Position numbers and translations under genes: made by a program
In this document: piece by piece, positions 8,428 to 19,798 of the stretch
Layout of the letters: each line of letters starts with the position of its first letter
Position numbering within the stretch: position 1 is the stretch's first letter
Notes under the pieces: model-generated
Database searches by the model: none
Seen by the model: the letters and a program-made list of their open reading frames with translations, nothing else
What the model was told of the DNA's origin: nothing
Source of the DNA: Alteromonas sp. ASW11-130
GTDB lineage: Bacteria; Pseudomonadota; Gammaproteobacteria; Enterobacterales; Alteromonadaceae
Assembly: GCF_026183735.1 (NCBI RefSeq)
Contig: NZ_JAPFRE010000006.1
Span: 1 to 64,000 of the forward strand
Length of the DNA stretch: 64,000 bases
Direction: 5' to 3'

Positions 8428-9593
8428 ATGCCCCCTACCCTACACTGAATTTCGATTTGGGCGAAGATATCGACATGCTGCGCGATCATGTTTACCAGTT
8501 TGCGCAAAAAGAAATTGCCCCCCTGGCTGAAAAAGCCGACGAGGCGAACGCGTTTCCTAATGAATTATGGCCTAAGTTAGGCGATATGGGACTACTCGGG
8601 GTGACAGTTTCCGAGCAATATGGTGGTTCTGACATGGGTTACCTCGCCCACACGGTTGCGATGGAAGAAGTCAGCCGCGCATCTGCTGGCATCGGCTTAA
8701 GCTATGGTGCACATTCTAATTTATGCGTGAACCAAATTTTCCGCAATGGTAATGATGCACAGCGTGAGAAATATCTTCCTAAGTTGGTGTCTGGTGAACA
8801 TATCGGAGCATTAGCGATGAGTGAACCCAATGCGGGTTCAGATGTAGTCAGCATGAAATTGCGCGCTGAAAAGAAAGGCGATAAATACATTTTGAATGGA
8901 AATAAAATGTGGATCACCAACGGACCTGATGCCCACACTTTCGTAATTTACGCCAAAACCGACCCTGCCGCAGGCCCCAAAGGTATGACTGCGTTTATCG
9001 TAGAACGGGATTTCGCTGGCTTTAGTCAAGCTCAGAAGCTAGATAAATTAGGCATGCGCTCGTCAAATACGTGTGAATTAGTATTTGAAGATTGTGAAGT
9101 CCCTGAAGAAAATGTGTTAGGTAACGTTGGCGAAGGGGTTCGCGTACTAATGAGTGGTCTCGATTACGAGCGTCTGGTTCTGTCTGGCGGTCCATTAGGT
9201 ATCATGCAGGCATGTATGGATGCAGTGGTACCTTATATACATGACCGCGAGCAATTTGGCCAGTCTATCGGCCAGTTCCAGCTGGTGCAGGGAAAAGTCG
9301 CTGACATGTACACCCAGATGAACGCAGCTCGCGCCTATGTATATGCAGTAGCAAAAGCGTGTGACCGTGGCGAAACCACGCGTAAAGATGCGGCAGGCGC
9401 AATTTTATATTCAGCAGAATTAGCCACCAAGATGGCGCTGGATGCAATTCAGTTATTAGGTGGAAACGGTTATATCAACGAATATCCTACCGGGCGCTTG
9501 CTGCGTGACGCCAAGCTTTATGAAATAGGCGCAGGGACGTCGGAAATACGTCGCATGCTTATCGGGCGTGAGCTGTTCAAAGAGTCAGAATAA
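8424..9593 (+). CDS. liuA: Isovaleryl-CoA dehydrogenase
   Basis: This FAD-dependent acyl-CoA dehydrogenase of 389 residues oxidises isovaleryl-CoA to 3-methylcrotonyl-CoA, the first liu step, passing electrons to electron-transfer flavoprotein. Domain order is the standard N-terminal helical, middle beta ([15 protein letters not shown]) and C-terminal helical (LLGGNGY) layout. The catalytic base is Glu249 in [12 protein letters not shown], the position specific to isovaleryl-CoA dehydrogenases rather than to short-chain enzymes. The start codon overlaps the liuR stop (ATGA), implying coupled translation. Confidence 0.95.
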   Translation: MNAPYPTLNFDLGEDIDMLRDHVYQFAQKEIAPLAEKADEANAFPNELWPKLGDMGLLGVTVSEQYGGSDMGYLAHTVAMEEVSRASAGIGLSYGAHSNLCVNQIFRNGNDAQREKYLPKLVSGEHIGALAMSEPNAGSDVVSMKLRAEKKGDKYILNGNKMWITNGPDAHTFVIYAKTDPAAGPKGMTAFIVERDFAGFSQAQKLDKLGMRSSNTCELVFEDCEVPEENVLGNVGEGVRVLMSGLDYERLVLSGGPLGIMQACMDAVVPYIHDREQFGQSIGQFQLVQGKVADMYTQMNAARAYVYAVAKACDRGETTRKDAAGAILYSAELATKMALDAIQLLGGNGYINEYPTGRLLRDAKLYEIGAGTSEIRRMLIGRELFKESE

Positions 9594-9674
9594 ATAAACG
9601 TTTAACGCAAATTTATGCCGCGCGTATGTGAATGCGTATTCGCGGCTATTTTAGGATCAAAAGGAGGGTAACTC

Positions 9675-11282
9675 GTGCCCATTCTTCGAAGTGCAGTAAA
9701 TGCAAAGTCTGAAGCGTTTACAGAAAACGCCGCGCATATGCAAAAGCAGGTAGATGACCTGAAGGATAAGATCGCGCAAATAAAACAAGGCGGTGGAGAA
9801 AAGTCTAACCAACGTCACGAAGCTAGAGGAAAACTGTTACCTCGTGACCGCATCAATGGCTTACTGGATAAAGGCTCACCTTTTCTAGAAATTGGTCAAT
9901 TGGCCGCATGGGAAGTCTATGATGACTATGTCCCCGGCGCTGGCGTTATTGCAGGTATTGGTCGAGTTTCCGGCATCGAGTGTATGATTGTCGCCAACGA
10001 TGCCACGGTGAAAGGGGGGACATATTACCCACTCACGGTGAAAAAGCACCTGCGCGCCCAAGCCATCGCAGAGGAAAATCATCTTCCCTGTATATACCTT
10101 GTTGATTCAGGCGGTGCTAACCTGCCACGCCAGGACGAAGTGTTTCCAGACAAAGAACATTTCGGTCGCATCTTTTTCAATCAAGCTAATATGTCAGCTA
10201 AAAATATCCCCCAGATTGCGGTTGTTATGGGGTCATGTACGGCTGGGGGTGCTTATGTTCCCGCCATGGCAGATGTGTCCATTATTGTAAAAGAACAAGG
10301 CACAATATTTTTAGGGGGGCCCCCTTTAGTGAAAGCCGCTACTGGTGAAGTAGTTTCGGCTGAGGAATTAGGTGGTGGCGATGTACATACCCGTACTTCG
10401 GGGGTGGCCGATCAACTCGCTAACAACGATCATCATGCTTTGCAATTAGCAAGGGATGCGGTTGCAAGATTGAATCGCACTAAACGTCTGGAAATGGATG
10501 TTAAACCCAGCTGTGAACCAATATATAAAAGTAGCGAAATCTACGGCATCGTTCCAAAAGATACACGCAAGACATTTGACGTAAAAGAAATTATTGCGAG
10601 AATTGTAGATGGCTCAGAGTTCGATGAATTTAAACCACTTTATGGAACCACATTAATTTGTGGTTTCGCCAGGATCTTTGGTTATCCGGTAGGTATCGTT
10701 GCCAATAATGGTATTTTATTTGGCGAAAGCGCGCTTAAAGGTGCTCATTTTATTGAGCTTTGCGCTACCCGTAAAATCCCCTTGGTTTTTCTACAAAACA
10801 TTACCGGTTTTATGGTTGGAAAACAGTATGAATCTGGTGGTATTGCAAAACACGGGGCCAAAATGGTGACAGCAGTGGCATGCGCTAACGTACCAAAGCT
10901 AACCGTGCTGATTGGCGGGAGCTTTGGCGCGGGTAACTATGGTATGTGTGGACGGGCCTACGATCCCCGCTTTTTGTTCATGTGGCCTAACGCCAGAATT
11001 TCGGTAATGGGTGGCGAGCAGGCCGCAGGCGTTTTAGCTCAGGTTAAACGGGATCAGAAAGCACGAGTAGACGAAAGCTGGTCAGAAGAAGAAGAGAAAG
11101 CGTTTAAACAGCCTATTATCGATACATACGAAACACAGGGTCATCCTTACTATGCCTCAGCCAGATTATGGGATGACGGTGTTATCGATCCTGCCGACAC
11201 CCGAATGGTGCTAGGACTTTCGTTATCCGCAGCATTGAATAAACCCATAGAAGACACCCGTTTTGGTGTGTTCCGCATGTAG
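9675..11282 (+). CDS. liuB: Methylcrotonyl-CoA carboxylase, carboxyltransferase (beta) subunit
   Basis: This 535-residue subunit transfers the carboxyl group from biotin to 3-methylcrotonyl-CoA, giving 3-methylglutaconyl-CoA. It is the partner of LiuD. It shows the two crotonase-like halves of the carboxyltransferase fold, with the oxyanion-type glycine motifs [13 protein letters not shown] and [16 protein letters not shown] typical of methylcrotonyl-CoA enzymes. The start is GTG at 9675, chosen because a strong ribosome site AAGGAGGG lies 7 bases upstream. Length is as expected for the family. It follows liuA after 81 bp. Confidence 0.95.
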   Translation: MPILRSAVNAKSEAFTENAAHMQKQVDDLKDKIAQIKQGGGEKSNQRHEARGKLLPRDRINGLLDKGSPFLEIGQLAAWEVYDDYVPGAGVIAGIGRVSGIECMIVANDATVKGGTYYPLTVKKHLRAQAIAEENHLPCIYLVDSGGANLPRQDEVFPDKEHFGRIFFNQANMSAKNIPQIAVVMGSCTAGGAYVPAMADVSIIVKEQGTIFLGGPPLVKAATGEVVSAEELGGGDVHTRTSGVADQLANNDHHALQLARDAVARLNRTKRLEMDVKPSCEPIYKSSEIYGIVPKDTRKTFDVKEIIARIVDGSEFDEFKPLYGTTLICGFARIFGYPVGIVANNGILFGESALKGAHFIELCATRKIPLVFLQNITGFMVGKQYESGGIAKHGAKMVTAVACANVPKLTVLIGGSFGAGNYGMCGRAYDPRFLFMWPNARISVMGGEQAAGVLAQVKRDQKARVDESWSEEEEKAFKQPIIDTYETQGHPYYASARLWDDGVIDPADTRMVLGLSLSAALNKPIEDTRFGVFRM

Positions 11283-11299
11283 CGCGAGAGGAATCGAAA

Positions 11300-12100
11300 A
11301 TGGAAAATGCAACTGAACAATCTATTCTTTACCGCGTTGATGATCGTGGTGTAGCTTTTATTACGCTAAATAAACCCGCTAAACATAACGCGTTTGACGA
11401 CCAAATGATCAGTTTGCTGACTGAGTCATTTAAACGAGCGGGAGATGACGACACAGTACGCGCAATCGTACTAGAGGCGAAAGGCAAAAGCTTCAGTGCT
11501 GGTGCAGATTTAAGTTGGATGCAAAGAATGGCTTCTTATAGTCATGCAGAAAATGAAAAAGATGCTATGGCACTTGCCACTATGTTACAAACGTTATACA
11601 CCTTGCCCAAAACAACTATTGCGAGAGTTCAAGGGGCGGCATTTGGTGGCGCAGTGGGATTAGTGGCCTGTTGCGATGTGGCCATAGGCAGTAAGCTTAG
11701 CAAGTTCTGTTTAAGCGAAGTAAAAATTGGTCTTATACCCGCCACCATCAGCCCATATGTGATTGAAGCTATGGGTGAGCGTATTTGCCGACGTTATTTC
11801 CAGACAGCGGAAGTATTTTCTGCACAACGTGCCAGACGATTAGGTTTATTGAGTGAGTCAGTGACGGAAGAAGAGCTTGACGTCACTATCGACCAAATCA
11901 TTGACCAGGTGGTTAAAAATGGCCCCAACGCAGTCGCACAGGCAAAACGACTCGTGCGTGAGGTCGCCTACCAACCTATAACACCTGAGCTAATGCAACA
12001 GACCAGCAAAATGATTGCAGACATTCGTGTATCTGACGAAGGGCAGGAAGGCTTACATGCGTTTTTAGAAAAGCGTCCCGCAAAGTGGCAGGAGAGCTAA
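11300..12100 (+). CDS. liuC: Methylglutaconyl-CoA hydratase (crotonase family)
   Basis: This 266-residue enoyl-CoA hydratase-fold enzyme hydrates 3-methylglutaconyl-CoA to HMG-CoA. The CoA-binding oxyanion motifs FSAGADLSWM (about 65-75) and GAAFGGAVGL (about 110-120) are clear, and a catalytic Glu sits in LSEVKIGL. The position between the two carboxylase subunits is the usual liu order. It starts 17 bp after liuB behind a GAGAGGA ribosome site. Other crotonase activities are possible from sequence alone, but the operon makes this assignment firm. Confidence 0.93.
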   Translation: MENATEQSILYRVDDRGVAFITLNKPAKHNAFDDQMISLLTESFKRAGDDDTVRAIVLEAKGKSFSAGADLSWMQRMASYSHAENEKDAMALATMLQTLYTLPKTTIARVQGAAFGGAVGLVACCDVAIGSKLSKFCLSEVKIGLIPATISPYVIEAMGERICRRYFQTAEVFSAQRARRLGLLSESVTEEELDVTIDQIIDQVVKNGPNAVAQAKRLVREVAYQPITPELMQQTSKMIADIRVSDEGQEGLHAFLEKRPAKWQES

Positions 12101-12102
12101 AC

Positions 12103-14115
12103 ATGATAAAGAAAATTCTTATTGCAAACCGCGGTGAAATTGCCTGCCGAGTGATTAAATCTGCTCGTAAAATGGGTATCGCTACTGTCGCAGTCTACTC
12201 TGATGCCGATGCGAATGCCCTGCATGTACATAAAGCTGACGAATCTATAAATATTGGCGCTGCCCCGTCTAAAGAAAGTTATCTGGTCGCAGATCGAATT
12301 ATTGAAGCAGCAAAAAAGCTGAATGTCGATGCTATCCATCCCGGTTATGGCTTTCTTTCAGAGAACGCAGCCTTCGCGGAGAAATGTAAGCAGAATGATA
12401 TTATTTTTATCGGCCCGCCTACCTCGGCTATAGAAGCGATGGGATCTAAGTCTGCGGCAAAACATATCATGGAAAAAGCCGGCGTACCTTTAGTTCCTGG
12501 CTATCATGGTGACGATCAGAGCGAGAGTCTGCTAAAAAAATCCGCTGACGATATGGGTTATCCTGTATTGTTAAAAGCTGCGGCCGGGGGTGGCGGCAAA
12601 GGTATGCGTCTGGTCAGCTCCGAAACTGAATTTAAGGAGGCGCTGGCAGCAGCGAAACGTGAAGCCAATGCCAGTTTTGGCGACGATACTATGCTGGTAG
12701 AAAAGTATCTAACCCAGCCACGTCACGTTGAAATTCAGGTGTTTTGTGATCAGCACGGAAATGGTGTTTACCTGTTTGAACGTGATTGCTCTGTGCAGCG
12801 ACGTCATCAAAAGGTAATTGAAGAAGCACCAGCACCTGGTTTATCTGACGATACTCGAAAACAAATGGGCGAGGCTGCGCTAAAAGCGGCGCAGGCTATC
12901 GATTATGTGGGTGCCGGTACAGTAGAGTTTCTTTATGATAAGGACGGTAGCTTCTATTTCATGGAAATGAATACCCGTCTCCAGGTAGAACATCCAGTAA
13001 CCGAATTTATTACTGGCGAAGACTTAGTTGAATGGCAAATCAAAGTTGCACAGGGCCAACCGCTCCCTAAAACGCAAAACGAGTTGACTATACGCGGTCA
13101 CGCGTTTGAAGCGCGTATTTACGCAGAAGATCCTGACAACGACTTTTTGCCTTCCACAGGTCGCCTAACGCTATTACACCCCCCCCAAGAAAACAAACAT
13201 GTACGTGTAGATACGGGTGTGCTTGAAGGTGACGAGGTTTCAGTCTACTACGACCCTATGATCGCAAAATTAGTGGTATGGGACGAAGACCGTGACAAGG
13301 CGTTACAACGACTGCTCAAAGCCTTACGTGAATACTACATTGACGGCGTGACCACCAACATAGAATTTTTATATAACGTAGCGGCAAGTAAGCCGTTTGG
13401 TGAGCAAGATTTGGTGACGACCTTTATTGAAAAGAATAAGCACGTTCTATTTGCCGATGAAGTCGAACCAGATGTTGAAAAGCTGCCGATGATGGCTGCA
13501 TTATTGTTGCTTGTAGAACAGCAACAAACGATGAAATTCGCCAGCGACCCTACTTCACCCTGGTCTTTACCTACTTCTTGGCGTGCCAATGAGCAGCACG
13601 AACAAATATTAAAATTGCACTATGCTGGGAAAGATTTCGAGCTGAACGTGCGGGTACTGAATGACGGCCAAACAGGAGTCACTACTAATACTTGGCAAGT
13701 CAGTTATCAGTCTAATCAGTGGATGATTTCCGGCCAGCTATCCGAGCATAGTTTGCAGGTGAATTTAGATGGTCATCGTCAACGCTTTACCTGGTCAGAA
13801 AAGAACAATCAGTTTGTAATATTTGCAGCGGATGAAGCCTATCACTTTACCCATTACCTACCTGACTTAGGTGTAGAAGATGATGTTGATAGCGGGCAGG
13901 GTTTTAATGCCCCGATGAATGGAACCGTGGTAGAGCTGTTAGTAGAGCCTGATAATGTTGTTGAGAAAGGGACCACACTAATGGTTATGGAAGCCATGAA
14001 GATGGAGCACAGTATCAAAGCGCCAGCGAGAGGCAAAGTGACTTCATTTTTCTTTAAAGCAGGTGAGTTAGTCGATGGTGGCGCGCCCCTGTTGGAGTTT
14101 GAAGAAGATGAATAA
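12103..14115 (+). CDS. liuD: Methylcrotonyl-CoA carboxylase, biotin carboxylase (alpha) subunit
   Basis: The 670-residue subunit holds biotin carboxylase (about 1-445), a linker/BT domain and a C-terminal biotinyl carrier domain. Visible motifs are [14 protein letters not shown] at the N-terminus, the ATP-grasp glycine loop [24 protein letters not shown] and the biotin attachment EAMKMEH with Lys633. It carboxylates biotin using ATP and bicarbonate. I chose the ATG at 12103 over 12085 because AGGAGAG precedes it and the conserved fold starts there. The end overlaps liuE by 8 bases. Confidence 0.95.
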   Translation: MIKKILIANRGEIACRVIKSARKMGIATVAVYSDADANALHVHKADESINIGAAPSKESYLVADRIIEAAKKLNVDAIHPGYGFLSENAAFAEKCKQNDIIFIGPPTSAIEAMGSKSAAKHIMEKAGVPLVPGYHGDDQSESLLKKSADDMGYPVLLKAAAGGGGKGMRLVSSETEFKEALAAAKREANASFGDDTMLVEKYLTQPRHVEIQVFCDQHGNGVYLFERDCSVQRRHQKVIEEAPAPGLSDDTRKQMGEAALKAAQAIDYVGAGTVEFLYDKDGSFYFMEMNTRLQVEHPVTEFITGEDLVEWQIKVAQGQPLPKTQNELTIRGHAFEARIYAEDPDNDFLPSTGRLTLLHPPQENKHVRVDTGVLEGDEVSVYYDPMIAKLVVWDEDRDKALQRLLKALREYYIDGVTTNIEFLYNVAASKPFGEQDLVTTFIEKNKHVLFADEVEPDVEKLPMMAALLLLVEQQQTMKFASDPTSPWSLPTSWRANEQHEQILKLHYAGKDFELNVRVLNDGQTGVTTNTWQVSYQSNQWMISGQLSEHSLQVNLDGHRQRFTWSEKNNQFVIFAADEAYHFTHYLPDLGVEDDVDSGQGFNAPMNGTVVELLVEPDNVVEKGTTLMVMEAMKMEHSIKAPARGKVTSFFFKAGELVDGGAPLLEFEEDE

Positions 14116-15010
14116 ACATCACTACCCTACCCAGGTCAGCATTGTTGAAGTTGGCCCCAGGGATGGTTTGCAAAATGAAAAATCTCATGTCTCAACTCTC
14201 GATAAGGTGGAATTGGTACACAACCTTGCCAATGCAGGACTAAAGCGTATTGAATCAGGTAGCTTTGTGTCACCTAAATGGGTACCACAGATGTCTGATT
14301 CACCCGATGTATTTGGGCGTATCAAACGCCAACAGCAGGTCGTTTATTCAGCGCTGACGCCAAACATGAGAGGTTTCGAGGCGGCGATGGAAGCCGGTGT
14401 TGACGAAGTGGCTGTATTTGGTGCGGCGTCAGAAAGTTTTTCTCAGCGGAATATTAATTGTTCAATTGATGAAAGCCTTAAGCGATTCGAACCTGTAATA
14501 GACGCAGCCCAAAAGTCAGGCATTAGAGTGCGCGGCTATGTTTCATGCGTTCTCGGCTGCCCCTATGAAGGTGAGATTGCTCCACAGGCAGTAGCTAGCG
14601 TAAGCAAGCAGCTACTCGATATGGGATGCTATGAAATTTCTCTTGGCGACACTATCGGCACCGGAACACCTGTTAAGACAGCATTAATGCTTGATGACGT
14701 AATTCGACATGTTCCTGTTAGTCGGCTGGCTGCTCATTTCCATGACACCTATGGTCAGGCACTGGCGAATTTAACTATTGCTTTGCAATACGGCGTAGCG
14801 ACTATTGACAGCGCAGTCGCAGGATTAGGCGGTTGTCCTTATGCCAGAGGAGCAAGTGGAAACGTTGCAACGGAAGACGTGGTTTATATGTTAAATGGTA
14901 TGGGTATAAAAACCGGAATCGATTTAAATAAACTATTACACGCGGCTCGCAGAATCAGCAGCGTGATTCAGCGCTCCCCCTCTTCAAAAGTATTTAATGC
15001 TTTAGGGTAA
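14108..15010 (+). CDS. liuE: Hydroxymethylglutaryl-CoA lyase
   Basis: This 300-residue TIM-barrel lyase cleaves HMG-CoA to acetoacetate and acetyl-CoA, the last liu step. It carries the family's [11 protein letters not shown] motif (metal and catalytic Asp/Arg), FHDTYGQAL (metal-binding His) and the loop [14 protein letters not shown] with the signature cysteine. The start overlaps the end of liuD by 8 bases, and an in-frame upstream start inside liuD is less likely. A strong terminator follows directly, so liuR-A-B-C-D-E is one operon. Confidence 0.95.
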   Translation: MNKHHYPTQVSIVEVGPRDGLQNEKSHVSTLDKVELVHNLANAGLKRIESGSFVSPKWVPQMSDSPDVFGRIKRQQQVVYSALTPNMRGFEAAMEAGVDEVAVFGAASESFSQRNINCSIDESLKRFEPVIDAAQKSGIRVRGYVSCVLGCPYEGEIAPQAVASVSKQLLDMGCYEISLGDTIGTGTPVKTALMLDDVIRHVPVSRLAAHFHDTYGQALANLTIALQYGVATIDSAVAGLGGCPYARGASGNVATEDVVYMLNGMGIKTGIDLNKLLHAARRISSVIQRSPSSKVFNALG

Positions 15011-15046
15011 AAAAATAGCGCCTGACTATTCAAGGCGCTATTTTTC
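15009..15046. terminator. Bidirectional terminator after the liu operon
   Basis: AAAATAGCGCC (about 15012-15022) pairs with GGCGCTATTTT (15034-15044), with T tracts on both sides in the respective directions. It serves liuE (plus) and probably the convergent SRPBCC gene (minus, ending 15071). Confidence 0.85.
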
Positions 15047-15070
15047 ATTTTTATATTTATTTTTCAGCGT

Positions 15071-15607
15071 TTAGCTTTGGTTCTCTGAGACGGTCTTTAA
15101 GTTCTCTAACCCTTTCTCAAAGTCTGGTCCTATCATGTCATCCATCATCAGCACAAAATAGCGTTCAACTGGATTATTGCCTACTTCTCCTTTGTCGACC
15201 CACGTGACGCGGGTTTCCCCATCACCGATAGGTTCTAGTTCAAATTGGCCGGTGGAGCCCATCTCAAATTCAGGAAAATATAAGCTATAAACCATTCTTT
15301 TATTATGTTCTAGCTCGGTAATTTCCATTTGACCGCTCCCCTCACTTTCACTTATCCATTCAGAGCGCATTCCGATAGCGCGATCCGGCCCTTTGTATGT
15401 GACTTCCATTGCTGGATCCCGTTTGAACCATACACCCCATTTAGGCCAAGCCTTGAGATCGACAACATTCGCGTAAATAGTTTGAGGTGACGCGTTAATA
15501 ACTATGCTGCGTTTTACTTCATACTCTTTGGGTAACGTAAAACCCACTGCCACTGCAATAATGAGTATTGCCGCAACCGCCACCAGAATTTTCTTTAACG
15601 CTGACAT
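15071..15607 (-). CDS. Membrane-anchored SRPBCC (START/polyketide cyclase-like) protein
   Basis: The protein is 178 residues from the ATG at 15607, which has GGAG eight bases upstream. An ATG at 15619 lacks a ribosome site. One N-terminal transmembrane helix (about 5-25, ending at GFTLP) is followed by an SRPBCC helix-grip domain: VKRSIVINASPQTIYANVVD, then WPKWGVWFKRDPAM, and a long C-terminal helix. The fold binds hydrophobic ligands. The physiological role of this type is unknown. It stands alone, convergent with the liu operon. Confidence 0.75.
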   Translation of the reverse strand: MSALKKILVAVAAILIIAVAVGFTLPKEYEVKRSIVINASPQTIYANVVDLKAWPKWGVWFKRDPAMEVTYKGPDRAIGMRSEWISESEGSGQMEITELEHNKRMVYSLYFPEFEMGSTGQFELEPIGDGETRVTWVDKGEVGNNPVERYFVLMMDDMIGPDFEKGLENLKTVSENQS

Positions 15608-15653
15608 GTTTTTCTCCATGTGGTTGTTACTTAAATTACTTTATAACACTTTA

Positions 15654-16640
15654 TTAACATTTGTTAGTGAAAAATGTCTCAAAATTTCGGTTGAATTGAC
15701 GTATGACATACTGACGTACCTGTTCTGCGTTGATACTCTGTACCCATTCAATTCGGCTTCCCGCACTGCTTTCTGCACAGGAAATCGTTCCTGCACGCGG
15801 CGAGGTTAACTCGACTGAAACGTGTGTAGATGTGGTCTGCCAACACGATTCGGATACCCCCAGCAAAGCAGTGGCCAAAATATCCCACATAAAATAAGTA
15901 AACTCATAAGTAGGGATTGCGGTAGTGGTTGCGGCCCAGAATTGTCCAGCTAAATCAGCTAACTCCGTTTTCACATTCGATAGTTCAAATAAAAACTGTC
16001 GATCAATAGGAAGGGAATTAGTGGCGTCTAAGGGGACCAAACACAGGTTAACGCCCGATTCTATTAGCACTTTCGTTGCCTGAGGGTCCCAATACGCATT
16101 CCATTCCTGAGAACCATCGCTGTCGTGCATAGCAACATTCCCTTTTACGCGGATTGCCCCACCCATCCAGATAACTTGTCCTATATTATTCTTATACTCT
16201 GAATGACCTTCAATTACATATGCAAGGTTGGTTGCTGGCCCTGTCATCAATACGGTGACTTGCTCACACGCGTTTTGCAAATATTTTGCTACCCAAACAT
16301 GTGCCGGCTCATCCACTACATTGGCCCGCGCTTCCTTCGTTCGCAACATTACCGGCAATGCATGGCAAAACTTAGGTTGTGCTCGCCAATCTGCCGGAAA
16401 GGGGTTTAGCCCCGCAAGATTACCTAGGGCTACCGGAATGGACTCATTATTAGTGAGGCTGAGAATTTTTAGCGTAGAGGTCAGCGCATCTTCTGGATAA
16501 CAGTCTGCTGGCGTAATGGTGATACCCACTACTTCGATGTGTTCCATGGTTAACAGTAATAGCAGTGAAAGTAAGTCATCAATGCCACCATCGTGATCAA
16601 AAATCACTTTTCGCCTTTTTACGCTATCTTTATGCTGCAT
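15654..16640 (-). CDS. Nucleoside hydrolase (inosine-uridine preferring family)
   Basis: This 328-residue protein starts with the calcium-binding Asp cluster FDHDGGIDDLLSL (about 14-26), the DxDxxxDD-type signature of nucleoside hydrolases. Further family features are a conserved MTGPATNLA segment, GNVAMHDSDGSQEWNAYWDPQA (loop and Asn/Asp region), and the Asp in LVPLDATN. It cleaves the N-glycosidic bond of ribonucleosides for salvage. The exact base preference cannot be read from sequence. It is a single gene, divergent from glgC. Confidence 0.88.
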   Translation of the reverse strand: MQHKDSVKRRKVIFDHDGGIDDLLSLLLLLTMEHIEVVGITITPADCYPEDALTSTLKILSLTNNESIPVALGNLAGLNPFPADWRAQPKFCHALPVMLRTKEARANVVDEPAHVWVAKYLQNACEQVTVLMTGPATNLAYVIEGHSEYKNNIGQVIWMGGAIRVKGNVAMHDSDGSQEWNAYWDPQATKVLIESGVNLCLVPLDATNSLPIDRQFLFELSNVKTELADLAGQFWAATTTAIPTYEFTYFMWDILATALLGVSESCWQTTSTHVSVELTSPRAGTISCAESSAGSRIEWVQSINAEQVRQYVIRQFNRNFETFFTNKC

Positions 16641-16746
16641 AGGGAGTTAACTGGCTTATTTTAAGTTAGTGTGTAAGATAAATACGTTACCATGAATTAT
16701 ATCTCGGCACAGCGGTACCGTGTCATATTACCAGGAGCACCGCCAT

Positions 16747-18024
16747 ATGGTTGATAAAAGTTCACGTTACATCAGTAATTTAACCCGCGACACCTATGCT
16801 TTGATATTGGCAGGTGGCAAGGGCTCTCGTTTACATGAGCTTACCAATTGGCGCGCAAAACCAGCCCTCTACTTTGGCGGTAAATTTCGCATTATTGATT
16901 TTCCCTTATCAAACTGTGTTAATTCAGGCATCCGTCGAATTGGAGTGGTGACACAATACAAATCTCACTCTCTTATTCGACATCTGGTTCGCGGCTGGGG
17001 ACACTTTAAAAAAGAGTTAGGTGAATCGGTCGAGATTTTACCTGCCTCCCAGCGATTTTCTGAAAGCTGGTATGAAGGCACAGCGGATGCTGTATTCCAG
17101 AATATTGATATTATCCGCGACGAATTGCCTAAGTATGTAATGATTTTATCCGGGGACCATATCTACCGTATGGATTACGGCCACATGTTAGCGCATCATG
17201 TCGAAAATAATGCAAAAATGACGGTATCGTGTATGGCGGTGCCCCTTGAGGAGGCTGCGGGGGCGTTTGGCGTGATGTCAGTTGATGAGCATTACCGTAT
17301 CCTTGGTTTTGAGGAGAAACCAACCCAGCCAGTACCGTTACCCCATGATCCCACACATTGTTTGGCATCAATGGGTAACTACGTGTTTGACACCGAATTT
17401 TTATTCGAGCAACTTCGCCGTGATGCACAAAACTTAGGCTCTGAACGCGACTTCGGTAAAGACATCATTCCGGCCATTATTAAAGATCATAATGTATTTG
17501 CGTTTCCATTTGAGAAATCGGCGGGCGGCGATGTATATTGGCGAGACGTGGGGACCATTGACTCTTTCTGGCAGGCTAACATGGAGATGGTAGCCCCAGT
17601 TCCTCAACTAAACCTGTATGACCAAAAGTGGCCTATCTGGACATATCAAGAGCAACTCCCTCCAGCAAAATTTGTTTGGGAAGATCCCGGCCGCCGAGGA
17701 GAAGCCATCAACTCTGTCGTATCGGGGGGATGTATTATCTCAGGCTCAACGTTACGTCGAAGTCTGGTATTTTCAAATGTTCGAGTCCACTCATACGGAC
17801 TTATTGAAGAAGCCGTCTTATTGCCAGATGTTGAAATTATGCGGCATTGTAAACTGAAAAAGGTAGTTATTGACCGCGGATGTGTTGTCCCCGAGGGAAC
17901 AGTAATTGGATATAACCATGAAGAGGACCGCGCCAGAGGGTTTCGAGTATCGGACAAAGGCGTAGTTCTGGTTACCAGAGAAATGCTAGGTCAGCCGGTC
18001 GGTGGCCTCAATCCTGAAGCGTAA
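16747..18024 (+). CDS. glgC: Glucose-1-phosphate adenylyltransferase (ADP-glucose pyrophosphorylase)
   Basis: This 425-residue enzyme makes ADP-glucose for glycogen synthesis. The nucleotidyltransferase core has [33 protein letters not shown] (allosteric and sugar-phosphate contacts), GTADAVFQN and [13 protein letters not shown], followed by the left-handed beta-helix domain (about 300-410). I take the ATG at 16747 because AGGAG lies 9 bases upstream. The frame is open from a GTG at 16720, which lacks a site. Other glycogen genes are not beside it, so the pathway is dispersed here. Confidence 0.95.
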   Translation: MVDKSSRYISNLTRDTYALILAGGKGSRLHELTNWRAKPALYFGGKFRIIDFPLSNCVNSGIRRIGVVTQYKSHSLIRHLVRGWGHFKKELGESVEILPASQRFSESWYEGTADAVFQNIDIIRDELPKYVMILSGDHIYRMDYGHMLAHHVENNAKMTVSCMAVPLEEAAGAFGVMSVDEHYRILGFEEKPTQPVPLPHDPTHCLASMGNYVFDTEFLFEQLRRDAQNLGSERDFGKDIIPAIIKDHNVFAFPFEKSAGGDVYWRDVGTIDSFWQANMEMVAPVPQLNLYDQKWPIWTYQEQLPPAKFVWEDPGRRGEAINSVVSGGCIISGSTLRRSLVFSNVRVHSYGLIEEAVLLPDVEIMRHCKLKKVVIDRGCVVPEGTVIGYNHEEDRARGFRVSDKGVVLVTREMLGQPVGGLNPEA

Positions 18025-18056
18025 ATCAACACTTATGTATGCTCAGCACGTATGCA

Positions 18057-18881
18057 TTACTGCGAGCTTTCTTGATACCACTGAGTCAAGATTGCTTCGA
18101 TTAGTTTTGCCGTGTGTTCGGGGTATTCCAACGGAAACATGTGTCCCCCCCGTGTGATGATATGTTTCAGCGCGTTTTGTTTAACAAACACATCCCGCAT
18201 GGCTGGCATACATACGGTCGATGACTCTCCCGTTACCAGCAAAGATGGACATTGAAGTTTGCCCGCATAATAATTTAAATTATCGGCAACGTTACGAAAA
18301 ATTGAAGCCTCGACCTCATGGCTAAAGGTAAGTCGAATAGCGTCTTGTTCTGCATTCGTAGCACTTCTCACATAGTCTTCTATACACCGCCTATCCATAT
18401 TCGAAAAGAGTGTTTTAGCCGAAAAGTAGTCTACCATGTCCGTTGAATGGGGCCAGCTTATGTTGCGCGTTTGTGCTAAGCCTGCTGGGGTAACTTTATC
18501 AATCCACGGTGTTTTCTTTAGTAGCTTTATTAAATACCTTCGCCACCCCGTCACTAAGGGGGGATCAAGCATAATCAGGCCGGCCACTTTTTCAGGTGCT
18601 AAACATGCAGCCATATAGGAAACCACTGCACCGAACGAATGCCCTACTAAAAATGTTTTATTGTATGATGCGCTGTTTTCATCAATCTGTTCCAATACTT
18701 CCTTTACAATAAATGGCCAATTGTTAGTAACCGGCAAATGTGGCTCGTGCCCATACTTTTCTTTACCTGAAATGCAAATATTGTCTGACACAGCATCAAC
18801 TAAAGCACGGTAGCTTCCAAACGGAAAACCATTCGCATGAACGAATTGGACAGGAATCAGCTTGTCAGAGTGTGAGGTCAT
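18057..18881 (-). CDS. Alpha/beta hydrolase
   Basis: This 274-residue alpha/beta hydrolase has the nucleophile elbow LVGHSFGA (Ser82), HANGFP near the N-terminus (oxyanion region) and a C-terminal catalytic His in RGGHMFPLEYPE. It resembles small soluble esterases or hydrolases of unknown substrate common in gammaproteobacteria. It is divergent from the thioesterase gene that starts 88 bp away and converges on glgC. Confidence 0.85.
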   Translation of the reverse strand: MTSHSDKLIPVQFVHANGFPFGSYRALVDAVSDNICISGKEKYGHEPHLPVTNNWPFIVKEVLEQIDENSASYNKTFLVGHSFGAVVSYMAACLAPEKVAGLIMLDPPLVTGWRRYLIKLLKKTPWIDKVTPAGLAQTRNISWPHSTDMVDYFSAKTLFSNMDRRCIEDYVRSATNAEQDAIRLTFSHEVEASIFRNVADNLNYYAGKLQCPSLLVTGESSTVCMPAMRDVFVKQNALKHIITRGGHMFPLEYPEHTAKLIEAILTQWYQESSQ

Positions 18882-18968
18882 CGTTAATTAAATCCAATTA
18901 TAAGGTATTGGCGCACGTGTTTATTTTAGTTATGATGCACCTTAACCCAACTCATCTGACCAGATCAA

Positions 18969-19787
18969 ATGTTTGTAGACGAATTACTGACTTTACCAGA
19001 GCCGATAAAGCTCTCCACAACTCACAGCGAGTTCACCGAGTTAACTATTCCGAAAAACTGGGCGCAAGGCCGCACCGCATTTGGTGGAATTTCCGCAGCC
19101 ATGGTTTATACAGCGATTAAACGAATCGTTAATGACGATAGCAGTTTGTTACGTTCTTTTACCACAAACTTTATTGGTCCATTGGCGCTAGATACCGCAT
19201 TCACTATAAAAGTTACCAAACTACGAGAAGGTAAGAGTGTGTCGCAGTACACGGGTGAGGTTATCCAAAATGGACAGGTGAGCGTGTTTTCCCAGGCCTG
19301 TTTTGGTCTAGCCCGAAAATCTAAAATTGCGGTGGAAAATAAGCAAGAGCATTCCATGCCAGCGCCTGACAGAGCTAAATTTATCCCGCAGATACCTAAA
19401 GTTACGCCAAAATTCATTCAGCACTTCGATTTATCCATCGACAAAGGCGGAATACCTTTCACTGGAAAGAAATCAGCGCTATACGAAGGATTTATGCGTT
19501 TTGCCAAGCCCCCAAAACAGATTAATGACGCTCATGTTATCGCCATGATTGACGCTTGGCCTCCCACCCTGTTGCAGATGCTACGATGGCCTGCGCCTGC
19601 AAGTACAGTCAGCTGGAATGTTGAGTTTATACATCCGCATCGCCATGTAAGCGGTGAAGACTGGTTTGCATATAAGGCTGAGACACGTCAAGCTGCTGAT
19701 GGTTATGGGCATGTTGAAGCAACAATCTGGGACAAGCATAATCAGGTAGTAGCCCTAAGTCGGCAGACCGTTGCAGTGTTCGATTAA
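18969..19787 (+). CDS. Acyl-CoA thioesterase-like protein (TesB-type double hotdog)
   Basis: This 272-residue protein has two hotdog-fold halves as in TesB-like thioesterases. The N-terminal half contains GRTAFGGISAAMVYTA (helix entry) and FIGPLALD; the C-terminal half has WNVEFIHPHRHVSGEDWF and the end GHVEATIWDKHNQVVALSRQ. It would hydrolyse acyl-CoA to free acid and CoA. Chain-length preference is unknown. Its ribosome site is weak. It is a single gene. Confidence 0.8.
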   Translation: MFVDELLTLPEPIKLSTTHSEFTELTIPKNWAQGRTAFGGISAAMVYTAIKRIVNDDSSLLRSFTTNFIGPLALDTAFTIKVTKLREGKSVSQYTGEVIQNGQVSVFSQACFGLARKSKIAVENKQEHSMPAPDRAKFIPQIPKVTPKFIQHFDLSIDKGGIPFTGKKSALYEGFMRFAKPPKQINDAHVIAMIDAWPPTLLQMLRWPAPASTVSWNVEFIHPHRHVSGEDWFAYKAETRQAADGYGHVEATIWDKHNQVVALSRQTVAVFD

Positions 19788-19798
19788 ATCAGACAAAA